NCBI GenBank assembly: GCA_947464665.1
Contig: CANHXV010000003.1
Location: 1 to 34,779, forward strand
Direction: 5' to 3'
DNA length: 34,779 bases
Source: Comamonadaceae bacterium
Lineage (GTDB): Bacteria; Pseudomonadota; Gammaproteobacteria; Burkholderiales; Burkholderiaceae_C
Of the stretch, positions 17,669-25,337 are shown piece after piece. A model generated the notes under the pieces. That model worked only from the letters and a program-made list of their open reading frames with translations. It was not told where the DNA came from and searched no databases. The translations under genes and the position numbers were made by a program. Within the stretch, counting starts at the first letter, position 1. The number at the start of each line of letters is the position of its first letter.

Positions 17669-17683
17669 GGCACAGCTTGTGCC
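17669..17683. repeat. Perfect short palindrome between smc and dapC
   Basis: GGCACA-GCT-TGTGCC has six-base perfect arms around a three-base centre. It lies 24-38 bases before the smc GTG and about 100 bases before dapC, within the 135-base divergent gap 17646-17780. It could be an operator or a hairpin in the smc leader. No matching regulator is obvious. Confidence 0.3.
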
Positions 17684-17768
17684 AGAAGCCTCCATGTTAA
17701 CCGACCCAAGAGCCTTATCAGGCTGGAAAACACCTGAAATTGAACTCAAAAATGCCCCCACAATCCCG

Positions 17769-17780
17769 GATAATTAGGAC
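17769..17780 (+). promoter_or_regulatory. Possible -10 element placed for a leaderless dapC transcript
   Basis: GATAAT (17769-17774, five of six bases matching TATAAT) stands six bases before the dapC ATG, so transcription would be expected to begin at or beside the A of the ATG. The only Shine-Dalgarno-like bases (AGGA, 17776-17779) are one base from the ATG, too close to work. No good -35 is seen at 17 bases. Leaderless initiation is an inference. Confidence 0.35.
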
Positions 17781-18992
17781 ATGAATCCCCTACTGTCTGC
17801 CCTACAACCCTACCCCTTTGAGCGCCTTCGCCAATTGTTCGCAACTGTGACCCCACCCACAGACCGCGCGCACATTAGTTTGGGCATTGGCGAGCCCAAG
17901 CACGCTACGCCCGAATTCATCAAAACAGCACTCAAGGCCTCGCTAGACACCGCACTGTCTGGATATCCAGCCACTGCGGGTGAATTGCGCATGCGGGAAG
18001 CATGCGGCCAGTGGCTTCAGCGCAGATACCGCATTGAAATTCAGCCCAGTACACAAATTTTGCCTGTTAATGGCTCCAGAGAGGCCTTGTTTTCTCTGGC
18101 GCAAGCCGTCTTAGACCCCACCCAAAAGGGCGCACGCGTCGTCAGCCCTAATCCCTTTTATCAAATTTACGAGGGGGCAAGCCTCTTGGGCGGTGCCGAA
18201 CCTTACTACGTGGCCAATTCGCCTGAAAATGACTTTTCAGCAGACTGGCAGACAGTTCCAGAAGATGTTTGGCGCGCAACCCAACTCGTTTTTGTGTGTT
18301 CACCTGGTAACCCAACCGGCAAAATCATGCCTTTGGCTGAGTGGCAAACATTGTTGGCGCTCAGTGAAAAGTATGGCTTTGTCATCGCCTCCGATGAGTG
18401 CTACAGCGAAATCTATTTTCGGGACGAACCGCCATTGGGCGGACTCGAAGCTGCGTATCTTTTGGGTTATAAAGAATTCAAACGTTTGATCGCATTCACA
18501 AGCCTGTCCAAACGCAGCAACGTACCAGGCTTGCGCAGTGGCTTTGTGGCTGGAGACGCTGCCATCATCAAAGACTTCTTGCTCTACCGCACCTACCATG
18601 GCTGCGCCATGAGTGGCGTGGTTCAAGCCGCCAGCATTGCAGCATGGAATGACGAGGACCATGTGGTGGACAACCGCAACTTGTACCGCACTAAATTCGC
18701 ACAAGTCACGCCTGTCTTGTCTGAGGTCATGGACGTCAAACTCCCTGATGCCAGTTTTTACCTGTGGGCTGGTGTTCCATCAGCATGGCACAACAGCGAC
18801 ACTGATTTTGCGCGCGAGCTGTATGAATCCGAAAACGTCACTGTTCTGCCTGGCAGCTACATTGGCAGAAGCGTAAAGGGTCAGAACCCTGGACAAGGTC
18901 GTGTTCGAATGGCCTTGGTGGCCGAAACGGCTGAATGCTTAGAAGCCGCACACCGCATGGCACGATTCATCAAAGCAGGCAGATCCTCATGA
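17781..18992 (+). CDS. dapC: Succinyldiaminopimelate transaminase
   Basis: PLP-dependent aminotransferase of 403 residues that converts N-succinyl-2-amino-6-ketopimelate to N-succinyl-LL-diaminopimelate, for lysine and peptidoglycan. It begins MNPLLSALQPYPFERLRQLF, the usual opening of proteobacterial DapC, and contains ISLGIGEPKH, the CSPGNPTG motif, ASDECYSEIYF and SLSKRSNVPGLRSGF with the cofactor lysine (K244). The ATGA overlap with dapE fixes the pathway role better than sequence alone, since class I aminotransferases are easily confused. No dapD lies between the two genes. Confidence 0.9.
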   Translation: MNPLLSALQPYPFERLRQLFATVTPPTDRAHISLGIGEPKHATPEFIKTALKASLDTALSGYPATAGELRMREACGQWLQRRYRIEIQPSTQILPVNGSREALFSLAQAVLDPTQKGARVVSPNPFYQIYEGASLLGGAEPYYVANSPENDFSADWQTVPEDVWRATQLVFVCSPGNPTGKIMPLAEWQTLLALSEKYGFVIASDECYSEIYFRDEPPLGGLEAAYLLGYKEFKRLIAFTSLSKRSNVPGLRSGFVAGDAAIIKDFLLYRTYHGCAMSGVVQAASIAAWNDEDHVVDNRNLYRTKFAQVTPVLSEVMDVKLPDASFYLWAGVPSAWHNSDTDFARELYESENVTVLPGSYIGRSVKGQNPGQGRVRMALVAETAECLEAAHRMARFIKAGRSS

Positions 18993-20161
18993 GCGCCACA
19001 CTTCGACTGGCTGAGCAACTGATCTCATTGCCTTCCGTCACACCCAATGATGGCGGCTGCACAGCTTTGATCAATTCCCACCTTGAGCCCTTGGGCTTTC
19101 AATGCGAAGTGATTGATTTGGGGCCAGACAACTTTCGGGTGAGAAATCTTTGGGCCAAAAAATCGGGTAGCTCTGGCCACACTTTGGCATTTGCAGGACA
19201 CGTTGATGTCGTTCCCACAGGACCTTTGAAGCAATGGGCCAGCGACCCCTTCACGCCCACTCACCGAGACGACAAGTTGTTTGGTCGCGGCGCAAGCGAC
19301 ATGAAAACCTCGCTGGCCGCCATGGTGGTGGCCACCCAAGAGTTTTACAAAGAATGTGCTAACCCGGCATTGGGCATTGCGTTTTTACTGACCAGTGACG
19401 AAGAAGGGCCAGCCCTAGACGGTACCGTTCGAATTTGTGAAATGCTGCATGCTCGCAACGAAACGCCCGACTATTGCATTGTGGGAGAGCCCACATCGGT
19501 GAAACAAACAGGCGACATGATCAAGAACGGACGGCGCGGTTCGCTCAGTGGTCATTTGATTGTCAAAGGGATCCAAGGCCACATTGCTTATCCGCAGTTG
19601 GCAGACAACCCTGTACACCGAGCCGCACCGGCACTGGCCGAATTGGCCAACATGGTGTGGGATACAGGCAATGAATTTTTCCCGCCTACCAGTTGGCAAA
19701 TCAGCAATGTGCAAGCGGGCACAGGTGCGACCAATGTCATTCCTGGTGAAATGATCATTGACTTCAACTTCCGTTTTTGCACAGAGTCCAACGAAAGTTC
19801 TTTGAAGAAACGTCTGACCGATGTTCTGCTGAAGCATGCATTGAAGTTTGACATTGAGTGGACACTGGGCGGACTACCTTTTCTCACCACGCCAGGCACT
19901 CTTGTCAAAGCTGTGCAAGAAGCTATTCATGAGGTGACAGGACTTCGAACAGAACTGTCGACAACTGGCGGCACCAGCGATGGCCGCTTTATCGCACAAA
20001 CATGTCCACAAGTCATTGAGCTGGGCCCACCTAACGCCACTATTCACAAGATTGATGAACATGTGGCATTGGTCGACATTGAGCCTCTGAAAAACATTTA
20101 CAAAAAGGTCTTGTTCAATTTGAACAATGCCTGCGCCATTGAGATGAAGCAAAAGCCGTAA
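18989..20161 (+). CDS. dapE: Succinyl-diaminopimelate desuccinylase
   Basis: Zinc-dependent M20 hydrolase of 390 residues that releases LL-diaminopimelate from its succinyl form. The ATG at 18989 overlaps the dapC stop (ATGA) and gives MSATLRLAEQLISLPSVTPN; the frame is open back to 18935 but that part belongs to dapC. Ligands and catalytic residues are in place: AFAGHVDVVPTG (His, catalytic Asp), FGRGASDMKT (bridging Asp), LLTSDEEGPALDGT (catalytic and ligand Glu), VGEPTS, and the C-terminal PPNATIHKIDE (His). The dimerisation insert (NGRRGSLSGHLIVKGIQGH onward) is normal. It is followed 12 bases later by prmB. Confidence 0.95.
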   Translation: MSATLRLAEQLISLPSVTPNDGGCTALINSHLEPLGFQCEVIDLGPDNFRVRNLWAKKSGSSGHTLAFAGHVDVVPTGPLKQWASDPFTPTHRDDKLFGRGASDMKTSLAAMVVATQEFYKECANPALGIAFLLTSDEEGPALDGTVRICEMLHARNETPDYCIVGEPTSVKQTGDMIKNGRRGSLSGHLIVKGIQGHIAYPQLADNPVHRAAPALAELANMVWDTGNEFFPPTSWQISNVQAGTGATNVIPGEMIIDFNFRFCTESNESSLKKRLTDVLLKHALKFDIEWTLGGLPFLTTPGTLVKAVQEAIHEVTGLRTELSTTGGTSDGRFIAQTCPQVIELGPPNATIHKIDEHVALVDIEPLKNIYKKVLFNLNNACAIEMKQKP

Positions 20162-20173
20162 GGCACCCATGCG

Positions 20174-21100
20174 ATGGATCTCAAAGAACTCATACACACT
20201 AGCGCACACAGACTAGATGAAGCCAAGGTCGCATTTGGTCATGGCACCCTGAATGCGCAAGATGAAGCCGCTTGGCTTATTTTGTGGCAACTTCAATTGC
20301 CTTTGGATCTAGACTTCACTGAAGATGTGCTGCGCACCCAAGAAAGGGCCACAGCCTTGAATCTCGATCTGAAAGTGGCAGATCTTTCTGCGGCTCACAT
20401 TCAGGCTTGCCAAGCACTGATTGAGCAACGAATTGCTACACGCAAACCTGCAGCCTACCTAACCCAAGAAGCTTGGCTTCAAGGCATTCCCTTTTACGTC
20501 GATGAGCGCAGCATCGTGCCGCGCAGCTTTATTGCAGAACTGATTGCAGAGGGCGCCTTTGATGGTTGGCTGACAGAGACTTCGCATTCGTTTTTAGACC
20601 TGTGCACTGGCAATGGCAGTTTGGCTGTTTTGTGTGCCATGGCCTACCCTGAAATTCAAGTGACTGGGGCTGATATCTCAAAGGATGCCTTGGCCGTGGC
20701 CAAAATCAATGTCGATCAACACCAGCTTTCACATCGAATTCAACTTGTCGAAAGCAATGGCCTTCAAGGTCTGACGCGAACATTTGATTGCATCATTTGC
20801 AACCCGCCTTATGTGTGTGAAGCCAGCATGCAAGGACTGCCTGCCGAGTTCAAAGCAGAGCCGCTGTTGGCTTTGGCCGGCGGCCCAGATGGCATGGATT
20901 TCATTCGTCAGTTGTTCCTTGAGTTGCCAGCCCGCATGAACCCAAAAGCCATTTTGGTGCTGGAAATTGGCAATGAGCGCGACCACTTTGAAGCGGCTTT
21001 CCCCTCGCTGGAAGCAGTCTGGTTAGAAACGAGTGCTGGAGAAGATCAAGTCTTGTTGCTTACCAAAGAGGCACTTTTGAAAATTGACACAAAGTCATGA
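20174..21100 (+). CDS. prmB: Ribosomal protein L3 N5-glutamine methyltransferase
   Basis: SAM-dependent methyltransferase of 308 residues that methylates a glutamine of ribosomal protein L3. It has an N-terminal helical substrate domain (1-90), the SAM loop FLDLCTGNGSLA (about 139-150), an acidic GADISKDALAVA segment, and the glutamine-methylase motif NPPY (210-213). PrmC and HemK share NPPY. PrmB is favoured by RKPAAYLTQEAWLQGIPFYV and by the dap neighbourhood, which recurs in Burkholderiales. An AAGG precedes the ATG at 20174. The 114 bases after it (21101-21214) hold no gene and no clear terminator, only a small CGCTC/GAGCG repeat at 21180-21192. Confidence 0.9.
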   Translation: MDLKELIHTSAHRLDEAKVAFGHGTLNAQDEAAWLILWQLQLPLDLDFTEDVLRTQERATALNLDLKVADLSAAHIQACQALIEQRIATRKPAAYLTQEAWLQGIPFYVDERSIVPRSFIAELIAEGAFDGWLTETSHSFLDLCTGNGSLAVLCAMAYPEIQVTGADISKDALAVAKINVDQHQLSHRIQLVESNGLQGLTRTFDCIICNPPYVCEASMQGLPAEFKAEPLLALAGGPDGMDFIRQLFLELPARMNPKAILVLEIGNERDHFEAAFPSLEAVWLETSAGEDQVLLLTKEALLKIDTKS

Positions 21101-21214
21101 AAAAAAAGCTCCCTTTGAAGGCTATGATCAAGCGCAATTGAGTCCAACTCTCCCCCATCCCAAATTGACCTCCCTCGGTCGCTCCTTGAGCGCAGCCGAT
21201 GCACGAACCCTTTC

Positions 21215-23203
21215 ATGATTCAACTGAAAAATGTCACGCTGCGCCGTAGCGCCAAAGTGTTGCTAGATGGTGCCTCCGTCACACTCAATCCTGGTGAAAA
21301 AGTGGGCTTGGTGGGTCGCAATGGTGCTGGCAAATCAACCCTTTTTGCGCTCTTCAATGGCACTTTGCACGAGGACGGTGGCGACTTTTCCATTCCCAAG
21401 CAATGGCGTTTGGCTCAAGTGGCCCAAGACATGCCAGAGACAGAAGAAAGTGCAACGGATTTTGTACTGGGCGGCGATACAAAATTGGCTGAGTTGCGTG
21501 CGGTGCTTCACGCAGCAGAACTTTCAGAAGATGGCATGGCCATGGCTCATGCTCACGTTGATTTGGCCGATGCTGGCGAACATGATGCGGTGCCGCGTGC
21601 GCAGTCTTTGATTTTGGGGCTGGGATTCAAATCAGCTGAATTGGACCAACCCGTCAACAGTTTCTCCGGCGGCTGGCGAATGCGGCTGCAATTGGCACGT
21701 GCACTCATGTGCCCCTCAGACTTGCTCATTTTGGACGAACCCACCAACCACTTAGATTTGGACGCCTTAGTGTGGCTAGAAGCATGGCTTAAACGTTATA
21801 CAGGTACCATGGTTGTCATCAGCCACGACCGCGAATTTCTGGATGCTGTGACTGACGTCACGCTGCACATTGAACATGCCAAGCTCAACCGTTATGGGGG
21901 CAATTACAGCGCGTTTGAAACCCTGAGAGCACAGCAGCTTGAATTGCAACAAGCCTCGTTTTCAAAGCAGCAAGACAAAATTGCACATTTGCAAAAGTTC
22001 ATTGACCGATTCAAGGCCAAAGCCAGCAAGGCCAAACAGGCTCAGAGTCGCGTGAAGGCGCTTGAACGCATGGAGAAAATTGCACCCGTTCTAGCGGACG
22101 CTGATTTCACCTTCGAATTCAAAGAGCCCCAAAATTTGCCCAACCCGATGCTGGCCATCACCGATGCCAATCTGGGCTATTCGGTGGATGGTGTCGACAA
22201 AGTCATTGTGAGGCAAGTCAACAAGTCTGTTTTGGCAGGCGAGCGCATTGGCATCTTAGGAGCCAACGGACAAGGTAAATCTACTTTGGTCAAAACCATT
22301 GCGCGCAGCATCAAGTCTTTGTCTGGCGAACTGACAGAAGGCAAGGGGCTGAATATTGGGTATTTCGCTCAACAAGAATTGGACGTGTTGCACCCCGCAG
22401 ACAATCCGCTCGAGCACATGATTCGGTTGGTGAAGGAACTGGGCGCCACACCAGGGCAGTCTTCCCGCGAACAAGATCTGCGGAATTTTTTGGGGACGTT
22501 CAACTTTACCGGCGACATGGTGAAGCAAAACGTGGGCTCCATGAGTGGCGGTGAAAAAGCCAGACTGGTGTTGGCCATGATTGTGTGGCAACGCCCTAAC
22601 CTTTTGTTGTTGGATGAACCCACCAACCACTTGGACTTGGCCACACGCGAAGCCTTGTCGATGGCTCTGAATGAATTTGAAGGCACCGTCATGTTGGTCA
22701 GCCACGACCGCGCCTTGCTCCGTGCAGTTTGCGATGAATTTTGGTTGGTGGGCCGCGGAGAGATCAAGCCATTCGATGGTGATCTGGATGACTACCAACG
22801 CTATTTATTAGAGGAATCTAAACGATTGCGTGAAGAGGCTAAAAACAACGAGGTCGATGTACCTCTTGTGATGCCTGCGACTGTGACCGCTGAGTCTCCA
22901 AAGCAAGTCACAAAAATTGCCAACCGAACGCAAGAGCAAAAAAAGGAAGATGCTCTGTTGCGGCAACAAAAATCAGCGCTTCAAAAACCACTGAAAAAAT
23001 CAATTGAGCAAGCCGATTTAAAAATTGCCAAATTAGAAACCGACAAATTGGCCTTGGAAAGCAAACTGACGACGACGCTCTCTCCCGCAGAAATTGCAGA
23101 GACTGGCAAATTGCTCAAAACGGTCAACACAGCCCTTGAAGAATTGGAAATTCAATGGCTGGCTTGGTCAGAGGAATTGGAAAGGCTAAAGCTTGAAGCT
23201 TGA
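21215..23203 (+). CDS. ABC-F family ATPase, YheS-like
   Basis: A 662-residue tandem ATPase without membrane segments. Domain 1 has Walker A GRNGAGKS (34-41), SFSGGWRMRLQLARAL and LLILDEPTNHLD. A charged linker (about 240-290, KFIDRFKAKASKAKQAQSRV) corresponds to the P-site tRNA interaction motif of ABC-F proteins. Domain 2 has GANGQGKS, SMSGGEKARLVLA and LLLLDEPTNHLD. A C-terminal coiled coil rich in Lys and Glu follows (about 550-660). ABC-F factors act on ribosomes to relieve stalls. The opening MIQLKNVTLRRSAKVLLDGA and the FPGS-like SIPKQWRLAQVAQ region resemble YheS more than Uup or EttA. There is no recognisable Shine-Dalgarno. Confidence 0.9.
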   Translation: MIQLKNVTLRRSAKVLLDGASVTLNPGEKVGLVGRNGAGKSTLFALFNGTLHEDGGDFSIPKQWRLAQVAQDMPETEESATDFVLGGDTKLAELRAVLHAAELSEDGMAMAHAHVDLADAGEHDAVPRAQSLILGLGFKSAELDQPVNSFSGGWRMRLQLARALMCPSDLLILDEPTNHLDLDALVWLEAWLKRYTGTMVVISHDREFLDAVTDVTLHIEHAKLNRYGGNYSAFETLRAQQLELQQASFSKQQDKIAHLQKFIDRFKAKASKAKQAQSRVKALERMEKIAPVLADADFTFEFKEPQNLPNPMLAITDANLGYSVDGVDKVIVRQVNKSVLAGERIGILGANGQGKSTLVKTIARSIKSLSGELTEGKGLNIGYFAQQELDVLHPADNPLEHMIRLVKELGATPGQSSREQDLRNFLGTFNFTGDMVKQNVGSMSGGEKARLVLAMIVWQRPNLLLLDEPTNHLDLATREALSMALNEFEGTVMLVSHDRALLRAVCDEFWLVGRGEIKPFDGDLDDYQRYLLEESKRLREEAKNNEVDVPLVMPATVTAESPKQVTKIANRTQEQKKEDALLRQQKSALQKPLKKSIEQADLKIAKLETDKLALESKLTTTLSPAEIAETGKLLKTVNTALEELEIQWLAWSEELERLKLEA

Positions 23204-23242
23204 TCTTTCGGCTGCATAGCACTAAGCCTGAGCGAACAAGAA

Positions 23243-23274
23243 AAAACCCCGCAAAGCAAGCTATGCGGGGTTTT
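23243..23274. terminator. Bidirectional rho-independent terminator between the ABC-F gene and tRNA-Lys
   Basis: AAAACCCCGCA (23243-23253) pairs with TGCGGGGTTTT (23264-23274) across ten bases. On the plus strand it follows the ABC-F stop by 39 bases and ends in TTTT; on the minus strand it follows the tRNA and ends in six T. It can serve both convergent transcripts. The same CCCCGC stem forms the terminator at 2223-2250. Confidence 0.9.
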
Positions 23275-23291
23275 AAAAGGGTTTGAGTATT

Positions 23292-23367
23292 TGGTGGGTC
23301 GGGCGAGATTCGAACTCGCGACCAACGGATTAAAAGTCCGCTGCTCTACCGACTGAGCTACCGACCC
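23292..23367 (-). tRNA. tRNA-Lys (anticodon TTT)
   Basis: Read on the minus strand, 76 bases fold as a complete tRNA: acceptor stem GGGTCGG/CCGACCC, D-arm with AGCTCAGTCGGTAGAGC, anticodon loop CTTTTAA (anticodon TTT, lysine) on a five-pair stem, and T-arm with GTTCGAATC. The discriminator A and the CCA end are encoded. It is a lone tRNA with its own promoter at 23385-23414 and terminator at 23243-23274. Confidence 0.98.
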
Positions 23368-23384
23368 ATTTACTCAAGCCTTAA

Positions 23385-23414
23385 ATTATAGCTTCAAATT
23401 TTAGGGTTTGCCAA
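23385..23414 (-). promoter_or_regulatory. Sigma-70 promoter of tRNA-Lys
   Basis: On the minus strand TTGGCA (23409-23414) is followed after exactly 18 bases by a perfect TATAAT (23385-23390), 17 bases before the mature tRNA end. This is the best promoter in the window. The -35 box lies inside the last codons of tcdA, so the tRNA has its own promoter within the preceding gene. Confidence 0.85.
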
Positions 23415-24197
23415 GCCGGTCGCAAGATAATTCACCACCAATGAGGCAGCCACCAAGCCAAAACTTGCCGTCACTGTGACAGCCGATCCATAGCCGTGGC
23501 AGTTGAGTGTGCCGTCTCCTTCAATGAGGCAGGATGCATCGGGTGGCGCAACGTTTTCTCGACTGAATACGCAAAGTACACCTATTTTTTTGCCCTCTTT
23601 GGGAGCGCCCTTTTCTTTCCTGAGTCGATACCGCAATTGGGACAATAAGGGGTCGTGGGTCACCTTCGACAGATCGGCTTGCTCAACACGATGGGCTTCT
23701 TTCTTGCCCCCAGCAGCACCCAGCGTGACCATGAAAACTTTTTGCCGAATGGCCCAATCAGCCATGGTCACTTTGGCTTTGACCTGATCACAAGCATCGA
23801 CCACTGCCGTTAAGGGCACCAGACTTGAAGAAGATGAATTGATGCTGGCAACAAGCTCTAACCAGTTTTCTGGCGAAACAAAATCATCGACAACATGAAC
23901 ACGGCAATCCGAATTGATTTGGGCAATTCTTTCTTTCATGGCCATAACTTTGGCTTGTCCCAAGGTGCTTTCTAAAGCATGGATTTGACGATTGATATTG
24001 GATTCGGCAATGTGGTCCATGTCGATCAAGGTCAACTCACCAACGCCACTTCTGGCCAATGCTTCAGCAATCCAAGAACCCACCCCACCAATGCCCACAA
24101 TCAACACGTGTGAACGTGCTATGTGATCTGCGCCGGTCAGACCATAAAGTCTGGCCATGCCTCCAAACCTTCGACTGGCAATGTTTGTTTCAGTCAC
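23394..24197 (-). CDS. tcdA: tRNA threonylcarbamoyladenosine dehydratase
   Basis: E1-like ATP-dependent enzyme of 267 residues that cyclises t6A37 of ANN-decoding tRNAs to ct6A. The adenylation site is GIGGVGSWIAEALARSG (35-51), followed by LIDMDHIAESNINRQIHAL, the classic TcdA (CsdL/YgdL) stretch, then VVDACDQVKAK and a CVFSREN segment. It starts at a GTG (24197) giving MTETNIASRRFGGMARLYG, matching family starts; no Shine-Dalgarno is visible. It lies 30 bases after the YeeE/YedE gene. tRNA-Lys(TTT), encoded just downstream, decodes AAA/AAG and is itself a known t6A substrate class; the adjacency may be coincidence. Confidence 0.93.
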   Translation of the reverse strand: MTETNIASRRFGGMARLYGLTGADHIARSHVLIVGIGGVGSWIAEALARSGVGELTLIDMDHIAESNINRQIHALESTLGQAKVMAMKERIAQINSDCRVHVVDDFVSPENWLELVASINSSSSSLVPLTAVVDACDQVKAKVTMADWAIRQKVFMVTLGAAGGKKEAHRVEQADLSKVTHDPLLSQLRYRLRKEKGAPKEGKKIGVLCVFSRENVAPPDASCLIEGDGTLNCHGYGSAVTVTASFGLVAASLVVNYLATGLANPKI

Positions 24198-24227
24198 AGC
24201 GTGATTTTAAAAAACGCTTACGCAGAA

Positions 24228-25331
24228 TCAAGCTTGACGCAAATCGTATTGCAAGGCCGCATAGGCACCCGCAACGATGGCCAAGCTTGCAATCATGCTG
24301 TTGAAGCTGAGCGTTGAGAGGCCGCTTAAGCCCTGTCCGATGGAGCACCCCATGGCGAGCACTGCACCTAGCCCCATGAAACTGGCACCCACAAGATGAC
24401 GGCGCATGTCGGCTGCGTTGGTAAAGCCTTCTAGCTTCAGAGTCCCTTGAAACCAAGCACTGATGAAAGAGCCAACACAAACACCCAGCACACTAACCAA
24501 ACCCATGGTCAAGCGCTTGGTGCCGTCGCTGAAGTAAATCAAAGCGTCCAAAGCCAAAGCCACCGGGCCCGTGAAACTAAGGGCTTCCATTTTGCGGCTT
24601 GAAGTGGCGAGGAAAAATTCCTCCAGTGTTTCGGGGTGTTCCAAGCCGTGCCCTAAAACGCCAGAAATCCACCAGACCCCACAAATCACGAGGCCGACTA
24701 AAATGCCCGTTAACACATTGTGAAGCGTTAAGAAATTTTGATCTTTCAAAATCCATAAAAGCAAAAGTGCAGAAACCAAGCAAGCAGCGCCAAAAATACC
24801 AACAGGCAACGAAACATTGAAATAATGGCTCAGCCACTGACCCGCAAACAGGCCCTGCGGCATTTCAATTTTCACGGCATCAATGTAGTTCACACGTCCG
24901 ACCGCCAAGAGGCCCTTCATGGCAGAAAGGGCAACGACGCCCATGACAAGCAACACCCACAAAGCTTTCAAGTTACCTGCACCTAAACGAACCAGCGTCT
25001 TTGAGCCACATCCAGAAGCCCACACCATGCCCCAGCCGAACAACAAGCCACCCAGCCAGGATGAAAGCCACAACAGGTCTTGGGTGGCATAGATGGATTG
25101 AAGGGGGTTAATCAGGCCGGCATAAGCCATGCATCCAAAGCCAAAAATGGCAACAGCCAAGGCAAGGGCCCACTGGCGCAAGCGGTCAAAATTTTCCATG
25201 ATGACCGCATCGCTGACTGCGCCCATGGTACAAAAATGAGAACGGTGAAAAAGAGCACCCAAGAACAAAGAGACTACAGCCGTAGAACTCAATACCAACC
25301 ACTGCAAATGGGCAAGTTGAGGCTCAGTCAT
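24228..25331 (-). CDS. YeeE/YedE family membrane protein (putative thiosulfate/sulfur-compound transporter)
   Basis: A 367-residue polytopic inner-membrane protein, roughly nine to eleven spans. It has the conserved cysteine-bearing motifs of the family: HFCTMGAVSD near residue 33, WASGCGSKTLVRLGAGN near 105, and AMGCSIGQGLSGLS near 335. In TsuA-type members these cysteines pass thiosulfate through the membrane, so import of thiosulfate or another sulfur species is likely; the exact substrate is inferred. It starts only six bases after cpoB, so it should be transcribed with tolB-pal-cpoB. No TusA-like partner is adjacent, but the sulfur-related tcdA follows. Confidence 0.88.
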   Translation of the reverse strand: MTEPQLAHLQWLVLSSTAVVSLFLGALFHRSHFCTMGAVSDAVIMENFDRLRQWALALAVAIFGFGCMAYAGLINPLQSIYATQDLLWLSSWLGGLLFGWGMVWASGCGSKTLVRLGAGNLKALWVLLVMGVVALSAMKGLLAVGRVNYIDAVKIEMPQGLFAGQWLSHYFNVSLPVGIFGAACLVSALLLLWILKDQNFLTLHNVLTGILVGLVICGVWWISGVLGHGLEHPETLEEFFLATSSRKMEALSFTGPVALALDALIYFSDGTKRLTMGLVSVLGVCVGSFISAWFQGTLKLEGFTNAADMRRHLVGASFMGLGAVLAMGCSIGQGLSGLSTLSFNSMIASLAIVAGAYAALQYDLRQA

Positions 25332-25337
25332 GCCGAA

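Noticed and set aside
22256..22798. Open frame of 180 codons on the minus strand within the ABC-F gene
   Set aside because: Antisense to the second ATPase domain, whose motifs are intact; His/Gln-rich shadow composition.
23292..23367. tRNA-Lys as an integration site for a mobile element
   Set aside because: Both sides carry ordinary genes with tight spacing, and I see no duplicated tRNA end or integrase.
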